The position numbers and the translations under genes were made by a program. A model generated the notes under the pieces. The model was not told the origin of the DNA. It saw only the letters and a program-made list of their open reading frames with translations, and did not search any database. Shown in pieces: positions 16,508-24,409 of a stretch of DNA of 64,000 nt; position 1 is the stretch's first letter, and every line of letters begins with the position of its first letter. Origin of the DNA: JAOZPE01 sp964601275 (lineage in GTDB: Bacteria > Krumholzibacteriota > Krumholzibacteriia > JAJRXK01); contig CAZRMV010000005.1 of NCBI GenBank assembly GCA_964601275.1, positions 240,017 through 304,016 on the forward strand, in the 5' to 3' direction.

Positions 16508-17956
16508 ATGAGCGACCGCCCCTTCGAGCAACTGGAGCCTGCGCTTCTCTGGAAACACTTCGAGGCATTCACCACGATGCGTCGCCCTTCGGGCGAGGAA
16601 GGGGCGGTGATCGAGTACGTGCGACGGTGGGCGAAGGAGCATGCGTTCGAAGTCATCCAGGATGCGACCGGCAACCTGGTGGTGCGGGTTCCGGCCAGCG
16701 AGGGATGCGAGAAGGCAGCGCCGGTGATCCTGCAGGGGCATCTGGACATGGTCTGCGAACGCAATGCCGACAGCCCCTACGACGCGCGCGAAGGGCGATT
16801 GCACGTGGTGCGCGAGGACGATTGGATCACCGCGGAAGGGACCACGCTGGGCGCGGACAACGGCATCGGGGTCTCGGCGGGCATGGCCGTAGCCGAGGAT
16901 CCCGCGGTGAAGCATCCCCCGCTCGAATTGCTGATGACCATCGACGAGGAGACCGGGATGACCGGCGCCCGCGGCCTGCAGCCGGAGAACCTGCGGGGCC
17001 GTCTCATGCTGAACCTGGATTCGGAGGATGACGACCTCGTCTTCGTCGGGTGCGCGGGGGGGATCGACACCCGCTTCCGCATGGCTTTTGAAACATCCAG
17101 TGCCCCGTCGGATCACATCTTCCTGCGGGTGTCGGTGAGCGGGCTCCTGGGTGGACACTCCGGCCTGGACATCAACCGCAACCGGCTGAACGCCATCTGC
17201 GCGTTGGCCCGGCTCTTGACCGATGCCGCGGTCGCGTGGCGTCTCGCCGCGATCGACGGGGGCAAGATGCGCAACGCGATCCCCCGCGAGGCCGCCGCGG
17301 TGGTCTCCTGTGCTCCGGGCGAAGAAGAAGCCTTTCGCCGCGCGGTGGCGGCGACCACCGCGGAATTGAAGGAACAATATGCCGGCCTGGACGACGGGTT
17401 GACGGTGGAGATCGACCGGGTGGATCGGGCCGCGGTGATGCCCGAGGAGGACGGCCGGCGCCTGGTCCGCTTCCTGCGCGCTCTGCCCAGCGGCGTCGTC
17501 GCCATGAGCCAGGACATCGAAGGGCTGGTGGAGACCTCGACCAATCTGGGCGTGGTGACGACCGAAGACCAGGTGGTGGAGGCGGTCTCGTGTTCGCGCT
17601 CCTCGGTGGGAGCGGCCCTGGAGATGGTGGTGGGCCAGCTGGACGCACTCGCCGCGCTCGCCGGGATCGAGGCGAAGGAGGAGGGGGGCTATCCCGGATG
17701 GAAGCCCAAGCTGGACTCGAAGGCGCTGAAGGTGGTCCGACAGGCTTATCTTGAGCTCTTCGAAGACGAGCCGGAGGTCACCGCCATCCACGCCGGCCTG
17801 GAATGCGGGCTCATCGGTGAGAAGGTGCCGGGCATGGACATGGTCTCCTTCGGGCCGTCGATCCGGGGGGCGCACTCCCCCGATGAACGGGTGAGCATCT
17901 CCTCGACCCGGAAGTTCTACCGGCTCTTGACGAGCGTCCTCGGGCGGCTTTGCTGA
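16508..17956 (+). CDS. pepD: Aminoacyl-histidine dipeptidase (cytosol non-specific dipeptidase)
   Basis: A 482-residue M20 metallopeptidase, matching the ~485 residues of E. coli PepD. Two-zinc ligands are visible: His and Asp in LQGHLDMVCE, Asp in LGADNGIG, Glu-Glu in TIDEETGMTG, Asp in NLDSED, and a late His in GAHSPDERV. The lid/dimerisation domain begins around GLLGGHSGLDINRNR. It cleaves Xaa-His and other unblocked dipeptides in the cytosol. CCAGGAGG lies 8 nt before the ATG. It probably shares a message with the preceding dehydrogenase gene (52-nt gap). The order with a threonine-type dehydrogenase suggests amino-acid use from peptides. Confidence 0.92.
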   Translation: MSDRPFEQLEPALLWKHFEAFTTMRRPSGEEGAVIEYVRRWAKEHAFEVIQDATGNLVVRVPASEGCEKAAPVILQGHLDMVCERNADSPYDAREGRLHVVREDDWITAEGTTLGADNGIGVSAGMAVAEDPAVKHPPLELLMTIDEETGMTGARGLQPENLRGRLMLNLDSEDDDLVFVGCAGGIDTRFRMAFETSSAPSDHIFLRVSVSGLLGGHSGLDINRNRLNAICALARLLTDAAVAWRLAAIDGGKMRNAIPREAAAVVSCAPGEEEAFRRAVAATTAELKEQYAGLDDGLTVEIDRVDRAAVMPEEDGRRLVRFLRALPSGVVAMSQDIEGLVETSTNLGVVTTEDQVVEAVSCSRSSVGAALEMVVGQLDALAALAGIEAKEEGGYPGWKPKLDSKALKVVRQAYLELFEDEPEVTAIHAGLECGLIGEKVPGMDMVSFGPSIRGAHSPDERVSISSTRKFYRLLTSVLGRLC

Positions 17957-18052
17957 GACCGCCCGGCCGGCGGTCGTGGTCCCGCTGCTTCCTCGGGCCG
18001 AGTCGACCGGGGAGGGCCCTCTGCCGAGACGTGCGCCGTCCCCGGTTTTTCC

Positions 18053-18084
18053 TTGCCATTCCGAGTTATTAGCATATGCTCATA
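18053..18084 (+). promoter_or_regulatory. Promoter with palindromic operator before the DUF134 gene
   Basis: A perfect palindrome AGCATATGCT (18071-18080) extends to TAT-n-AGCATATGCT-n-ATA (18067-18084). It overlaps a candidate -10 box TATGCT (18075-18080) that is 16 nt from TTGCCA (18053-18058). This AT-rich island in a GC-rich genome lies 18 nt before the DUF134 gene and fits an operator for autoregulation. Confidence 0.5.
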
Positions 18085-18101
18085 TTATCCAGGAGGAGAG
18101 G

Positions 18102-18476
18102 ATGTCCCGACCCCCGCTTCCCCGGCGGATCCCGCCCGACCTGAAGGCCGAGGTCTTCAAGCCCCAGGGAGTGGCCCTGTCCGAGCTGGAAAGGGTGGAG
18201 CTGACCCTGGACGGTCTCGAAGCGCTGCGCCTGGCCGACCTGGAGGGTCTGTACCAGGAGGAAGCGGCCCGGCGCATGGGGGTTTCGCGGGCCACTTTCG
18301 CACGCATTGTGGGCGAGGCGCGCCGCGCGGTGGCCGAAGCACTGCTGGGGGGAAAGGCGCTGGTGGTGCAGGGGGGCAGCGTCGTGCGTCGCGGCCGGCG
18401 AGGTGGACCCTGTCCGGTGCATGGGGGACGCCGCCGTCGCGGCCGGGAATGCCACTGTCAGGATCCCGAAGCATGA
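18102..18476 (+). CDS. DUF134 (UPF0251) family DNA-binding protein
   Basis: A 124-residue protein with the DUF134 signature: a start of PPLPRRI, the phrase LTLDGLEALRLADLEGLYQ, and a sigma-region-4-like helix-turn-helix (QEEAARRMGVSRATFARIV) at ~48-68. The C-terminus is basic and carries a Cys/His set (GPCPVHGG, ECHCQD) that could bind metal. The family is usually next to NifX/NifB-domain proteins, as it is here. AGGAGGAGAGG precedes the ATG. A palindrome sits just upstream, so it is probably a self-regulating repressor. The signal sensed is not known. Confidence 0.85.
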   Translation: MSRPPLPRRIPPDLKAEVFKPQGVALSELERVELTLDGLEALRLADLEGLYQEEAARRMGVSRATFARIVGEARRAVAEALLGGKALVVQGGSVVRRGRRGGPCPVHGGRRRRGRECHCQDPEA

Positions 18477-18502
18477 ATCCCAGGAGTCCAGGAGAAGAGT
18501 CC

Positions 18503-18892
18503 ATGAAGGAAGAAAAGCGACAGACCGTGGCCGTGGCGGCCAGTGACACTCTGGGGCTGAAGGGTTGGGTGAGCCCCCACTTCGGCCACTGCCGGAGCTG
18601 GGTCTTCGTCGAGGTGGAAGACGGCAGGATCGTCTCCTCGCGGACCCTCTCCAATCCCTACGAACACCGACATCACTGTTCCAGCGTGAGCGAATTCCTT
18701 GCCGAACAAGGAGCCCAGGTCGTGATCTCCGGTGGCCTGGGACGGCGTGCGCACGGATACCTGGTGCAGAAGGGAATCGAGCTGGCGACCGGCTACTGGG
18801 GAACGGTCGAGGAGAGCGTTCGTTCCTGGATGCGGGGGGAGCGGCCCGTCGCGGCGATCTGCGACCACCACGGGGAGCGGCATCGCCATTGA
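18503..18892 (+). CDS. NifX/NifB-domain (dinitrogenase iron-molybdenum cofactor) family protein
   Basis: A 129-residue single-domain protein of the MTH1175-like group. The RNaseH-like fold is marked by VAVAASD, VSPHFGHCRSWVFVEVEDGRI, NPYEHRHHCSSVSEFL and VISGGLGRRAHGYL. His and Cys residues in SPHFGHC and HRHHC could bind an Fe-S or metal cofactor. There are no nitrogenase genes here, so a role in nitrogen fixation is unlikely; stand-alone members are thought to bind or carry metal clusters. The ATG at 18503 is chosen for its CCAGGAGAAG box, 26 nt after the DUF134 stop, so the two genes are cotranscribed. Confidence 0.82.
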   Translation: MKEEKRQTVAVAASDTLGLKGWVSPHFGHCRSWVFVEVEDGRIVSSRTLSNPYEHRHHCSSVSEFLAEQGAQVVISGGLGRRAHGYLVQKGIELATGYWGTVEESVRSWMRGERPVAAICDHHGERHRH

Positions 18893-18940
18893 AACGGCGG
18901 GACGATCCGATCTCCCAGGCCGCCTTGGTCCACGGATCGT

Positions 18941-19429
18941 TCAGATCCGCTGGTAGCTCCAGGAGAGGGGGCATTCGCCGTCGTAGGGCATGTAGCCGTG
19001 GAAGACGCGCGGATCGCCGTCGAAGACCAGGGGCAGGAAGTGGCGGTCGCCTTCCCACATCGGCAGCTCGTCGAGGCGGTCGATGGGCTGCCAGTGCAAG
19101 GGGCCTTCCTCGTTCTGCTCGAAGGGTTCGCCCTCGAATTCCTCGATGAGGAAGATGAAGCCGAGCCAGTCCTCTCCCTTGGGGCCGAAACCGGTCCAGT
19201 TGATCGTGCCCCGCAGCCGCATCCGCTTCACCGTGAGGCCGGTCTCCTCGAGGATCTCCCGCTGCATGCAGGTGACCACGTCCTCCTCGGGCAGCATCTT
19301 GCCTCCGACCCCGTTGAACATGCCCAGCTGGTCGTCGTCCTGGCGGAAGGAACGGTGCACCAGCAGGGTCTTGCGGCCATCGGGGGAGAGGATGTAGCCG
19401 AGGGTGCCGACGATGGGGGTGTAGGGCAT
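18941..19429 (-). CDS. Nudix hydrolase, MutT/MTH1-like
   Basis: A 162-residue protein with a perfect Nudix box, G-x5-E-x7-REILEETGL, at about residues 40-62. The segments INWTGFGPKGEDWLGFIFL and LPMWEGDRHFLPLVF resemble MTH1/8-oxo-dGTP diphosphatase proteins that sanitise oxidised purine nucleotides; dihydroneopterin or other substrates are possible. CCAGGAGAG lies 6 nt before the ATG at 19429, so in-frame codons further upstream are rejected. It stands alone, convergent with the NifX-like gene. Confidence 0.82.
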   Translation of the reverse strand: MPYTPIVGTLGYILSPDGRKTLLVHRSFRQDDDQLGMFNGVGGKMLPEEDVVTCMQREILEETGLTVKRMRLRGTINWTGFGPKGEDWLGFIFLIEEFEGEPFEQNEEGPLHWQPIDRLDELPMWEGDRHFLPLVFDGDPRVFHGYMPYDGECPLSWSYQRI

Positions 19430-19730
19430 GGGAACTCTCCTGGGCTGGCCGGATGCCGGGGGCCGCAAGCGTACGACCAAGGGGCTCGCGTGCTCGATGT
19501 CCTGCACGGCCGGAGGAAACGCGCCCCGCGCTGAAGCCTACGGCGGAGGTCCCTGGCGGTCAACGGGGGCTGGCGGAGGCCGGGTGAAGGCCTTCCTTGG
19601 GAGGGGATCGGCTCGGGTGTAACCTTCGTGGGCGCCGGCCGTACATCCATCGTAGTCTTCTGGCGAACTTTCCGACCTGCCGCTGCGTCCATTCCCAGGG
19701 AAGCACCGGTTCTTCTTCCGGGAGGCATTC
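19430..19730. other. Divergent intergenic region without gene
   Basis: About 300 nt between the Nudix gene and the RND adaptor gene. It must hold both promoters, but I see no good -35/-10 pair, repeat or RNA structure, and the short open frames have no domain similarity. Confidence 0.4.
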
Positions 19731-20912
19731 GTGTCCCAAGCGTTTCTCCACCCGGCGCGCGTGGCCGCGCTCGTGGTCCTGTTGGCGATTCCCCTCTCCG
19801 CCTGCGGGCGTGGCAAGGCGCCGAAAGGCGGCCCGGGATCGGCCGATCCCCCCACGGCCGCCGACTCCACCGCGGCGACTTCCGCCATTCCGGTCGAGGT
19901 GGTCCGCCTGAGCCGCGGGCCGATGGAGTCGATCCTCCGCTCGTCGGCCAACCTCGAGGCCGAGAGCCGGATCCAGGTGGTCAGCGAAGCGGCGCGCCGG
20001 GTGCGCGAGATCCTCTTCGAAGAAGGCGACCCGGTCCAGAAGGGCCAGCTCCTCTTGCGCCTGCAGAACGACGAGCAGAAGAGCGCGGTGGAGAAGGCCC
20101 GGGCCCGGCTCGAGCATTCCCGCCTGGAGGTCAAGCGCCAGGAAGAACTGCAGAAGAAGGGCCTGACCACCGAACAGGCGCTCATCGACGCGCGCTACAA
20201 CTTCGAGCAGGATCGTCTGTCGCTGGAAGACGCCCAGCGCTCCCTGTCCTATACCGAGGTGCGCGCGCCGATCTCCGGAACGGTCACCCAGCGCCTGGTC
20301 AGCGTGGGCGACAACGTCACGGTGGGCCAGCCCTTGCTCGAGATCATCGACTTCAGCTCGATGGTGGCCCGGATCTACCTGCCCGAGAAGAACCTGCCCC
20401 GGCTGAAGGTCGGTCAGAAGGCCCGGATCGTCGCCAAGGCGGTGCGGGAAGAGCCCTACGAGGGCAGGGTGCTGCGCATCTCCCCGGTGGTGGACGCGGC
20501 GAGCGGGACGGTGAAGGTGACGGTCAAGGTGGGTGATCAGCCCGGCCTGAGGCCCGGCCTCTTCGTCAACGTGGCCCTGGTCACCGCGGTGAACCACGAG
20601 GCGCTGCGTCTGCCCAAGCGGGCCCTGATCTACGACAACGACCAGATCTTCGCTTTCCGGCTGTTGCCCGATCACACCGTCGAGAAGCTGCGGGTGGTGG
20701 TGGGATTGAGCGGCAAGGATCACGTGGAGCCGCTCACCTCCTTCGCCGAGGGGGACAGCGTGGTGGTCGCGGGCCAGGCCGCGCTGAAGAACCACTCGAA
20801 GGTCCGGGTGGTCCGCGGCGCCACCGGCGCAGATACCGAGGATGCCCCGGCCGACGATTCCACGGAATCGACCGGCCCCCGCGCCGCCCCCAATGGGGCC
20901 CGTCAGCCGTGA
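19731..20912 (+). CDS. RND efflux periplasmic adaptor lipoprotein (HlyD/MFP family)
   Basis: A 393-residue membrane fusion protein. A signal peptide ends in a lipobox (PLSAC, Cys25), so it is lipid-anchored. It then has a barrel-sandwich (lipoyl) half at VREILFEEGDPVQKGQLLLR, an alpha-hairpin at ~110-165 (KARARLEHSRLEVKRQEELQ), the second lipoyl half YTEVRAPISGTVTQRLVSVG, and a beta-barrel/membrane-proximal part. The tail is Ala/Asp/Pro-rich. The start is GTG 19731 with GGGAGG 5 nt before. It overlaps the first pump gene by 4 nt (GTGA). It should connect the RND pumps to an outer-membrane factor; no TolC-like gene is in the window. Confidence 0.9.
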   Translation: MSQAFLHPARVAALVVLLAIPLSACGRGKAPKGGPGSADPPTAADSTAATSAIPVEVVRLSRGPMESILRSSANLEAESRIQVVSEAARRVREILFEEGDPVQKGQLLLRLQNDEQKSAVEKARARLEHSRLEVKRQEELQKKGLTTEQALIDARYNFEQDRLSLEDAQRSLSYTEVRAPISGTVTQRLVSVGDNVTVGQPLLEIIDFSSMVARIYLPEKNLPRLKVGQKARIVAKAVREEPYEGRVLRISPVVDAASGTVKVTVKVGDQPGLRPGLFVNVALVTAVNHEALRLPKRALIYDNDQIFAFRLLPDHTVEKLRVVVGLSGKDHVEPLTSFAEGDSVVVAGQAALKNHSKVRVVRGATGADTEDAPADDSTESTGPRAAPNGARQP

Positions 20913-23900
20913 AGCGCCCCGGGGTTCCCGCCGAAGAGCCGCGTTCCTTCGTGACCGACCGGCCGGTGGCGGTGTTGATGCTCTTCATCGCGGCGGTGGT
21001 CTTCGGCTGGTTCTCGTATCAGCGCCTGCCGCTGACCCTGATGCCCGAACTCTCCTACCCGACCCTCACCGTCCGCACCGAGTATCCCGGCGCTGCGCCG
21101 GAGGAGGTGGAGAACGACATCTCCCGACCGATCGAGGAAGCCCTCGGGGTCATCGGTGGTCTCCGCAAGATCAGCAGCGTCAGCCGCGCCGAGCTGAGCG
21201 ACGTGGTGCTCGAGTTCTCGTGGGACACGAAGATCAGCGATGCCACCCAGTCGGTGCTTGAGCGCCTCGACCTGGTCTTCTTGCCCAAGGAGGCCCGGCG
21301 CCCGATCATCCTCCACTTCGATCCCTCCCTGGACCCGATCATGGAATTGAGCCTGTCCGGAGAGGGGCAGCGCTTTGCCGGCAAGGAAGGGTTGCGCCGC
21401 TTGCGCCGCATCGCCGACCTCTACGTGAAGCGCGTGCTGGAACCCATCAAGGGCGTCGCCGCCGTGAAGGTGAAGGGAGGCCTCCAGGAGGAGATCCAGG
21501 TCCTGCTGGACGAGGGCGCTCTGCGGCGCACCGGCATCTCCATCCAGCAGGTGATCGACCGGCTCGCCCAGGAGAACATCAATGTGGCCGGGGGGACCAT
21601 CCAGGAGGGCCGCATCGAGTATCTCGTGCGCACGGTGAACGAGTACCGGGATCTCCAGCAGATCGAGGAGACCATCGTTGCCGAGGTCGACGGCCGGTCG
21701 GTGCGGGTGCAGGACCTCGGAAGGGTCGCGTTCTCCAACAAGGATCGGGAGATCGCCACCCACACCGACGGCAGCGAAAGCGTCCAGATCGAGATCTACA
21801 AGGAAGCCGACGCGAATATCGTGGCGCTGGCCCGGCGGGTGAAGGCCCGGGTGGGACGACTCGATCTGGCCGCCGAGCGGAAGCGGCAGGCGCGTCTGAG
21901 CGGTGGCGGCGCCCTCGAGGCCGGTCGAGAGGGGGGACGCCGGGGGCGGGCAAAAGGCCGGCAGGGTGGGGAGTCGGTGACCCTGGCCCAACAACTCTAC
22001 CGGGATGAGGGCGCGGTGCTGAAGGTGGTGGCCGACCGCTCGGTGTTCATCGAGAGTTCCATTCGCGAGGTGCGCAACACCGCCGTCCTGGGAGGATTGC
22101 TGGCGGTCCTGGTCCTCTACCTCTTCCTGAAGGAATTCCGGAGCACTGCCATCATCGCCGCCAGCATTCCCATCTCCTTGCTGGTGACCTTCGCGCCGAT
22201 GCACCTGCTCGGCGTCTCCCTGAACATCATGTCCCTGGGAGGTCTGGCCCTGGGCATCGGGATGCTGGTCGACTCGTCGATCGTGGTGCTCGAGTCGGTA
22301 CACCGCTGCCGCCAGGAGGGAGACGGCCTGGTTCCCGCCGCGGTGCGAGGCACGAAGGAGGTGCGCGCGGCAGTGTGGGCCTCGACCCTCACCTCGATCG
22401 CGGTCTTCTTTCCCATGGTGTTCGTGGAGGGAGTGGCCGGTCAGGCCTTCGGCGATCTCGGCCTGGCGGTGGTGTGTTCGCTCCTGGCCTCGGCCGCAGT
22501 GGCCCTGTACCTCATTCCCATGCTGGCCAGTCGCCAGGGGGTGGAAGGTGACGATGGCGATGCGAGAAGCTTCTCGTGGCGGCGCTTCGCCAGCGTGGAG
22601 GCCTTTCTCCGGGGGTTCCGCACCGCGAGCCGCCGGCGCCGCTTCTGGCTGATGGTCACGGTGCTTCCCGTCTTGTACCTGCTGATCCGCCTGGTGGTGG
22701 GACTTCTCCTGGAGATCGTGGGCAAGATCCTGCTGCTGGGATTCGGAGCCGTTTCGTGGCTGCTCTTGAGGGTGCTCTGGCCCTTGCTCACCCGGCTCCT
22801 GCGCTTTTTCTTCCTTCCCCTGCGGGCGGTCAGCGACACCTTCCTGGGTTTCCTGCAACGCTCCTATCCTTCGGTCCTGCGATGGGCGCTCGGCCACCAG
22901 GGTTGGATGATCGCGCTCGTGCTGCTGACGATGAGTGCCACGGTCTGGATTGCGCGCTCCCTGGACAGTGAACTCCTTCCCGAGGTGCACCAGGGGGAGT
23001 TCACGGTGGAGGTCGCCCTTCCGGTGGGAACGCCCCTGGAGGAGACCCAGGCCCGGCTCGGGCCCATCGAGAGGGCGATCCTCGCGGAGAAGGAACACAT
23101 CGAATCGCTGATCGTCACCTACGGCTACGATCCGACGCAATCGGAGCGATCGGACGAGGGAGAGCACACCGCGCGGTTCAAGGTCCTGCTGCGGAAGTCG
23201 TCGCGGGGGGTCGAGACCGAGGAAGAGGTCATCCGGCGGATCCGCCGGCGTTTTGCCGACCTGCCCGACGTCGCCTCGCAGGTGACCCGTCCGGTCCTCT
23301 TCTCTTCGCACACCCCCATCGAAGTGGAGATCCAGGGCGACGACCTGGGCGAACTGAAACGGCTCAGCGACCGCGCCCTCGCGGTGATGGAGACCCTGCC
23401 CGCGCTGGCCGACGTGAAGGCCAGCCTCCAGTCGGGCGCTCCGGAGATCCAGGTGATCTACGATCGGGAGAGGCTCTCCCAGTATGGATTGAACATCTTC
23501 AACGTCGCGAAGATCGTGCGCGACAAGGTGCAGGGATACGAGGCCACCCGCTTCAACATGCTCGACCGGCGGGTTCCCATCCTGGTGCGACTCGACGAGC
23601 AGGAACGGGAGACCGTGGAAGACGTGGAGTTGCTCCACGTCAACCCGAAGGGCCAGCGGCCGATCACCCTGGGGGCGGTGGCCGACGTGGTGGTCGGGGA
23701 AGGGCCCAGCGAAGTGCGGAGGATCGATGGACGGCGGGTGGCCCTCTTGCGCGCCAATCTGGGCGAGGGGTCGCTGAGCCACGCGGTGGATGTCCTGCGG
23801 GAGCGGTTGGACTCGGAAATCGATTGGCCCGCCGGCACCGGATTCTTCATCAGCGGCCAGAACGAGGAGTGGGAACGCAGCAAGGGAAGCCTCTACCTGG

Positions 23901-24409
23901 CGCTGGCCCTGTCGATCTTCCTCGTGTACGTGATCATGGCCATCCAGTTCGAATCGCTGCTGCATCCGTTGGAGATCATGTTCACCATTCCCCTGGCCTT
24001 CGTGGGCACGGTGGTGGCGCTGAAGCTCCTGGGGATCGCCCTGTCGGTGGTGGTCTTTTTGGGAATGATCATGCTGGCCGGGATCGTCGTGAACAACGCC
24101 ATCGTGCTGGTCGACTACGTGAACCAGCTTCGCCGGAGAGGTCTGCCCCGTGACGAGGCCATCGTGCAGGCCGGCAGCGTGCGGCTGCGTCCCATCCTGA
24201 TGACCACCACCACCACGGTGCTGGGACTCTTGCCGATGGCCCTGGGGATGGGCGACGGGGCGGAGATCCGCACCCCGATGGCCATCTCGGTGATCGCGGG
24301 CCTCTTGTCCTCGACCTTCCTGACCCTGCTGGTGATTCCCAGCCTGTACGCGAGTTTCGATCGCCTGGTGGTCCGGCTGCGGGGCGGCGCGCCGGGAGGT
24401 CGCGGCTGA
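20909..24409 (+). CDS. RND family efflux transporter, permease subunit (first of tandem pair)
   Basis: A 1166-residue inner-membrane RND pump, ~120 residues longer than usual. It has 12 expected helices, the porter loops after TM1 and TM7, and the TM4 motif GIGMLVDSSIVVLE with one proton-relay Asp (455) where AcrB has two. The extra length lies in a Gly/Arg-rich stretch (~320-360) and a hydrophobic segment (~578-640) that looks like two or three added helices between TM6 and TM7. It starts with GTG overlapping the adaptor stop and ends one base into the next pump gene. It should export drugs, lipids or metals with proton or sodium drive; the substrate is unknown. Confidence 0.9.
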   Translation: MKRPGVPAEEPRSFVTDRPVAVLMLFIAAVVFGWFSYQRLPLTLMPELSYPTLTVRTEYPGAAPEEVENDISRPIEEALGVIGGLRKISSVSRAELSDVVLEFSWDTKISDATQSVLERLDLVFLPKEARRPIILHFDPSLDPIMELSLSGEGQRFAGKEGLRRLRRIADLYVKRVLEPIKGVAAVKVKGGLQEEIQVLLDEGALRRTGISIQQVIDRLAQENINVAGGTIQEGRIEYLVRTVNEYRDLQQIEETIVAEVDGRSVRVQDLGRVAFSNKDREIATHTDGSESVQIEIYKEADANIVALARRVKARVGRLDLAAERKRQARLSGGGALEAGREGGRRGRAKGRQGGESVTLAQQLYRDEGAVLKVVADRSVFIESSIREVRNTAVLGGLLAVLVLYLFLKEFRSTAIIAASIPISLLVTFAPMHLLGVSLNIMSLGGLALGIGMLVDSSIVVLESVHRCRQEGDGLVPAAVRGTKEVRAAVWASTLTSIAVFFPMVFVEGVAGQAFGDLGLAVVCSLLASAAVALYLIPMLASRQGVEGDDGDARSFSWRRFASVEAFLRGFRTASRRRRFWLMVTVLPVLYLLIRLVVGLLLEIVGKILLLGFGAVSWLLLRVLWPLLTRLLRFFFLPLRAVSDTFLGFLQRSYPSVLRWALGHQGWMIALVLLTMSATVWIARSLDSELLPEVHQGEFTVEVALPVGTPLEETQARLGPIERAILAEKEHIESLIVTYGYDPTQSERSDEGEHTARFKVLLRKSSRGVETEEEVIRRIRRRFADLPDVASQVTRPVLFSSHTPIEVEIQGDDLGELKRLSDRALAVMETLPALADVKASLQSGAPEIQVIYDRERLSQYGLNIFNVAKIVRDKVQGYEATRFNMLDRRVPILVRLDEQERETVEDVELLHVNPKGQRPITLGAVADVVVGEGPSEVRRIDGRRVALLRANLGEGSLSHAVDVLRERLDSEIDWPAGTGFFISGQNEEWERSKGSLYLALALSIFLVYVIMAIQFESLLHPLEIMFTIPLAFVGTVVALKLLGIALSVVVFLGMIMLAGIVVNNAIVLVDYVNQLRRRGLPRDEAIVQAGSVRLRPILMTTTTTVLGLLPMALGMGDGAEIRTPMAISVIAGLLSSTFLTLLVIPSLYASFDRLVVRLRGGAPGGRG

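Noticed and set aside
20903..23965. A ~1000-codon open frame antisense to the first RND pump
   Set aside because: High-GC shadow of a clear RND gene; the translation is His/Gln/Arg/Asp-rich and has no domain.
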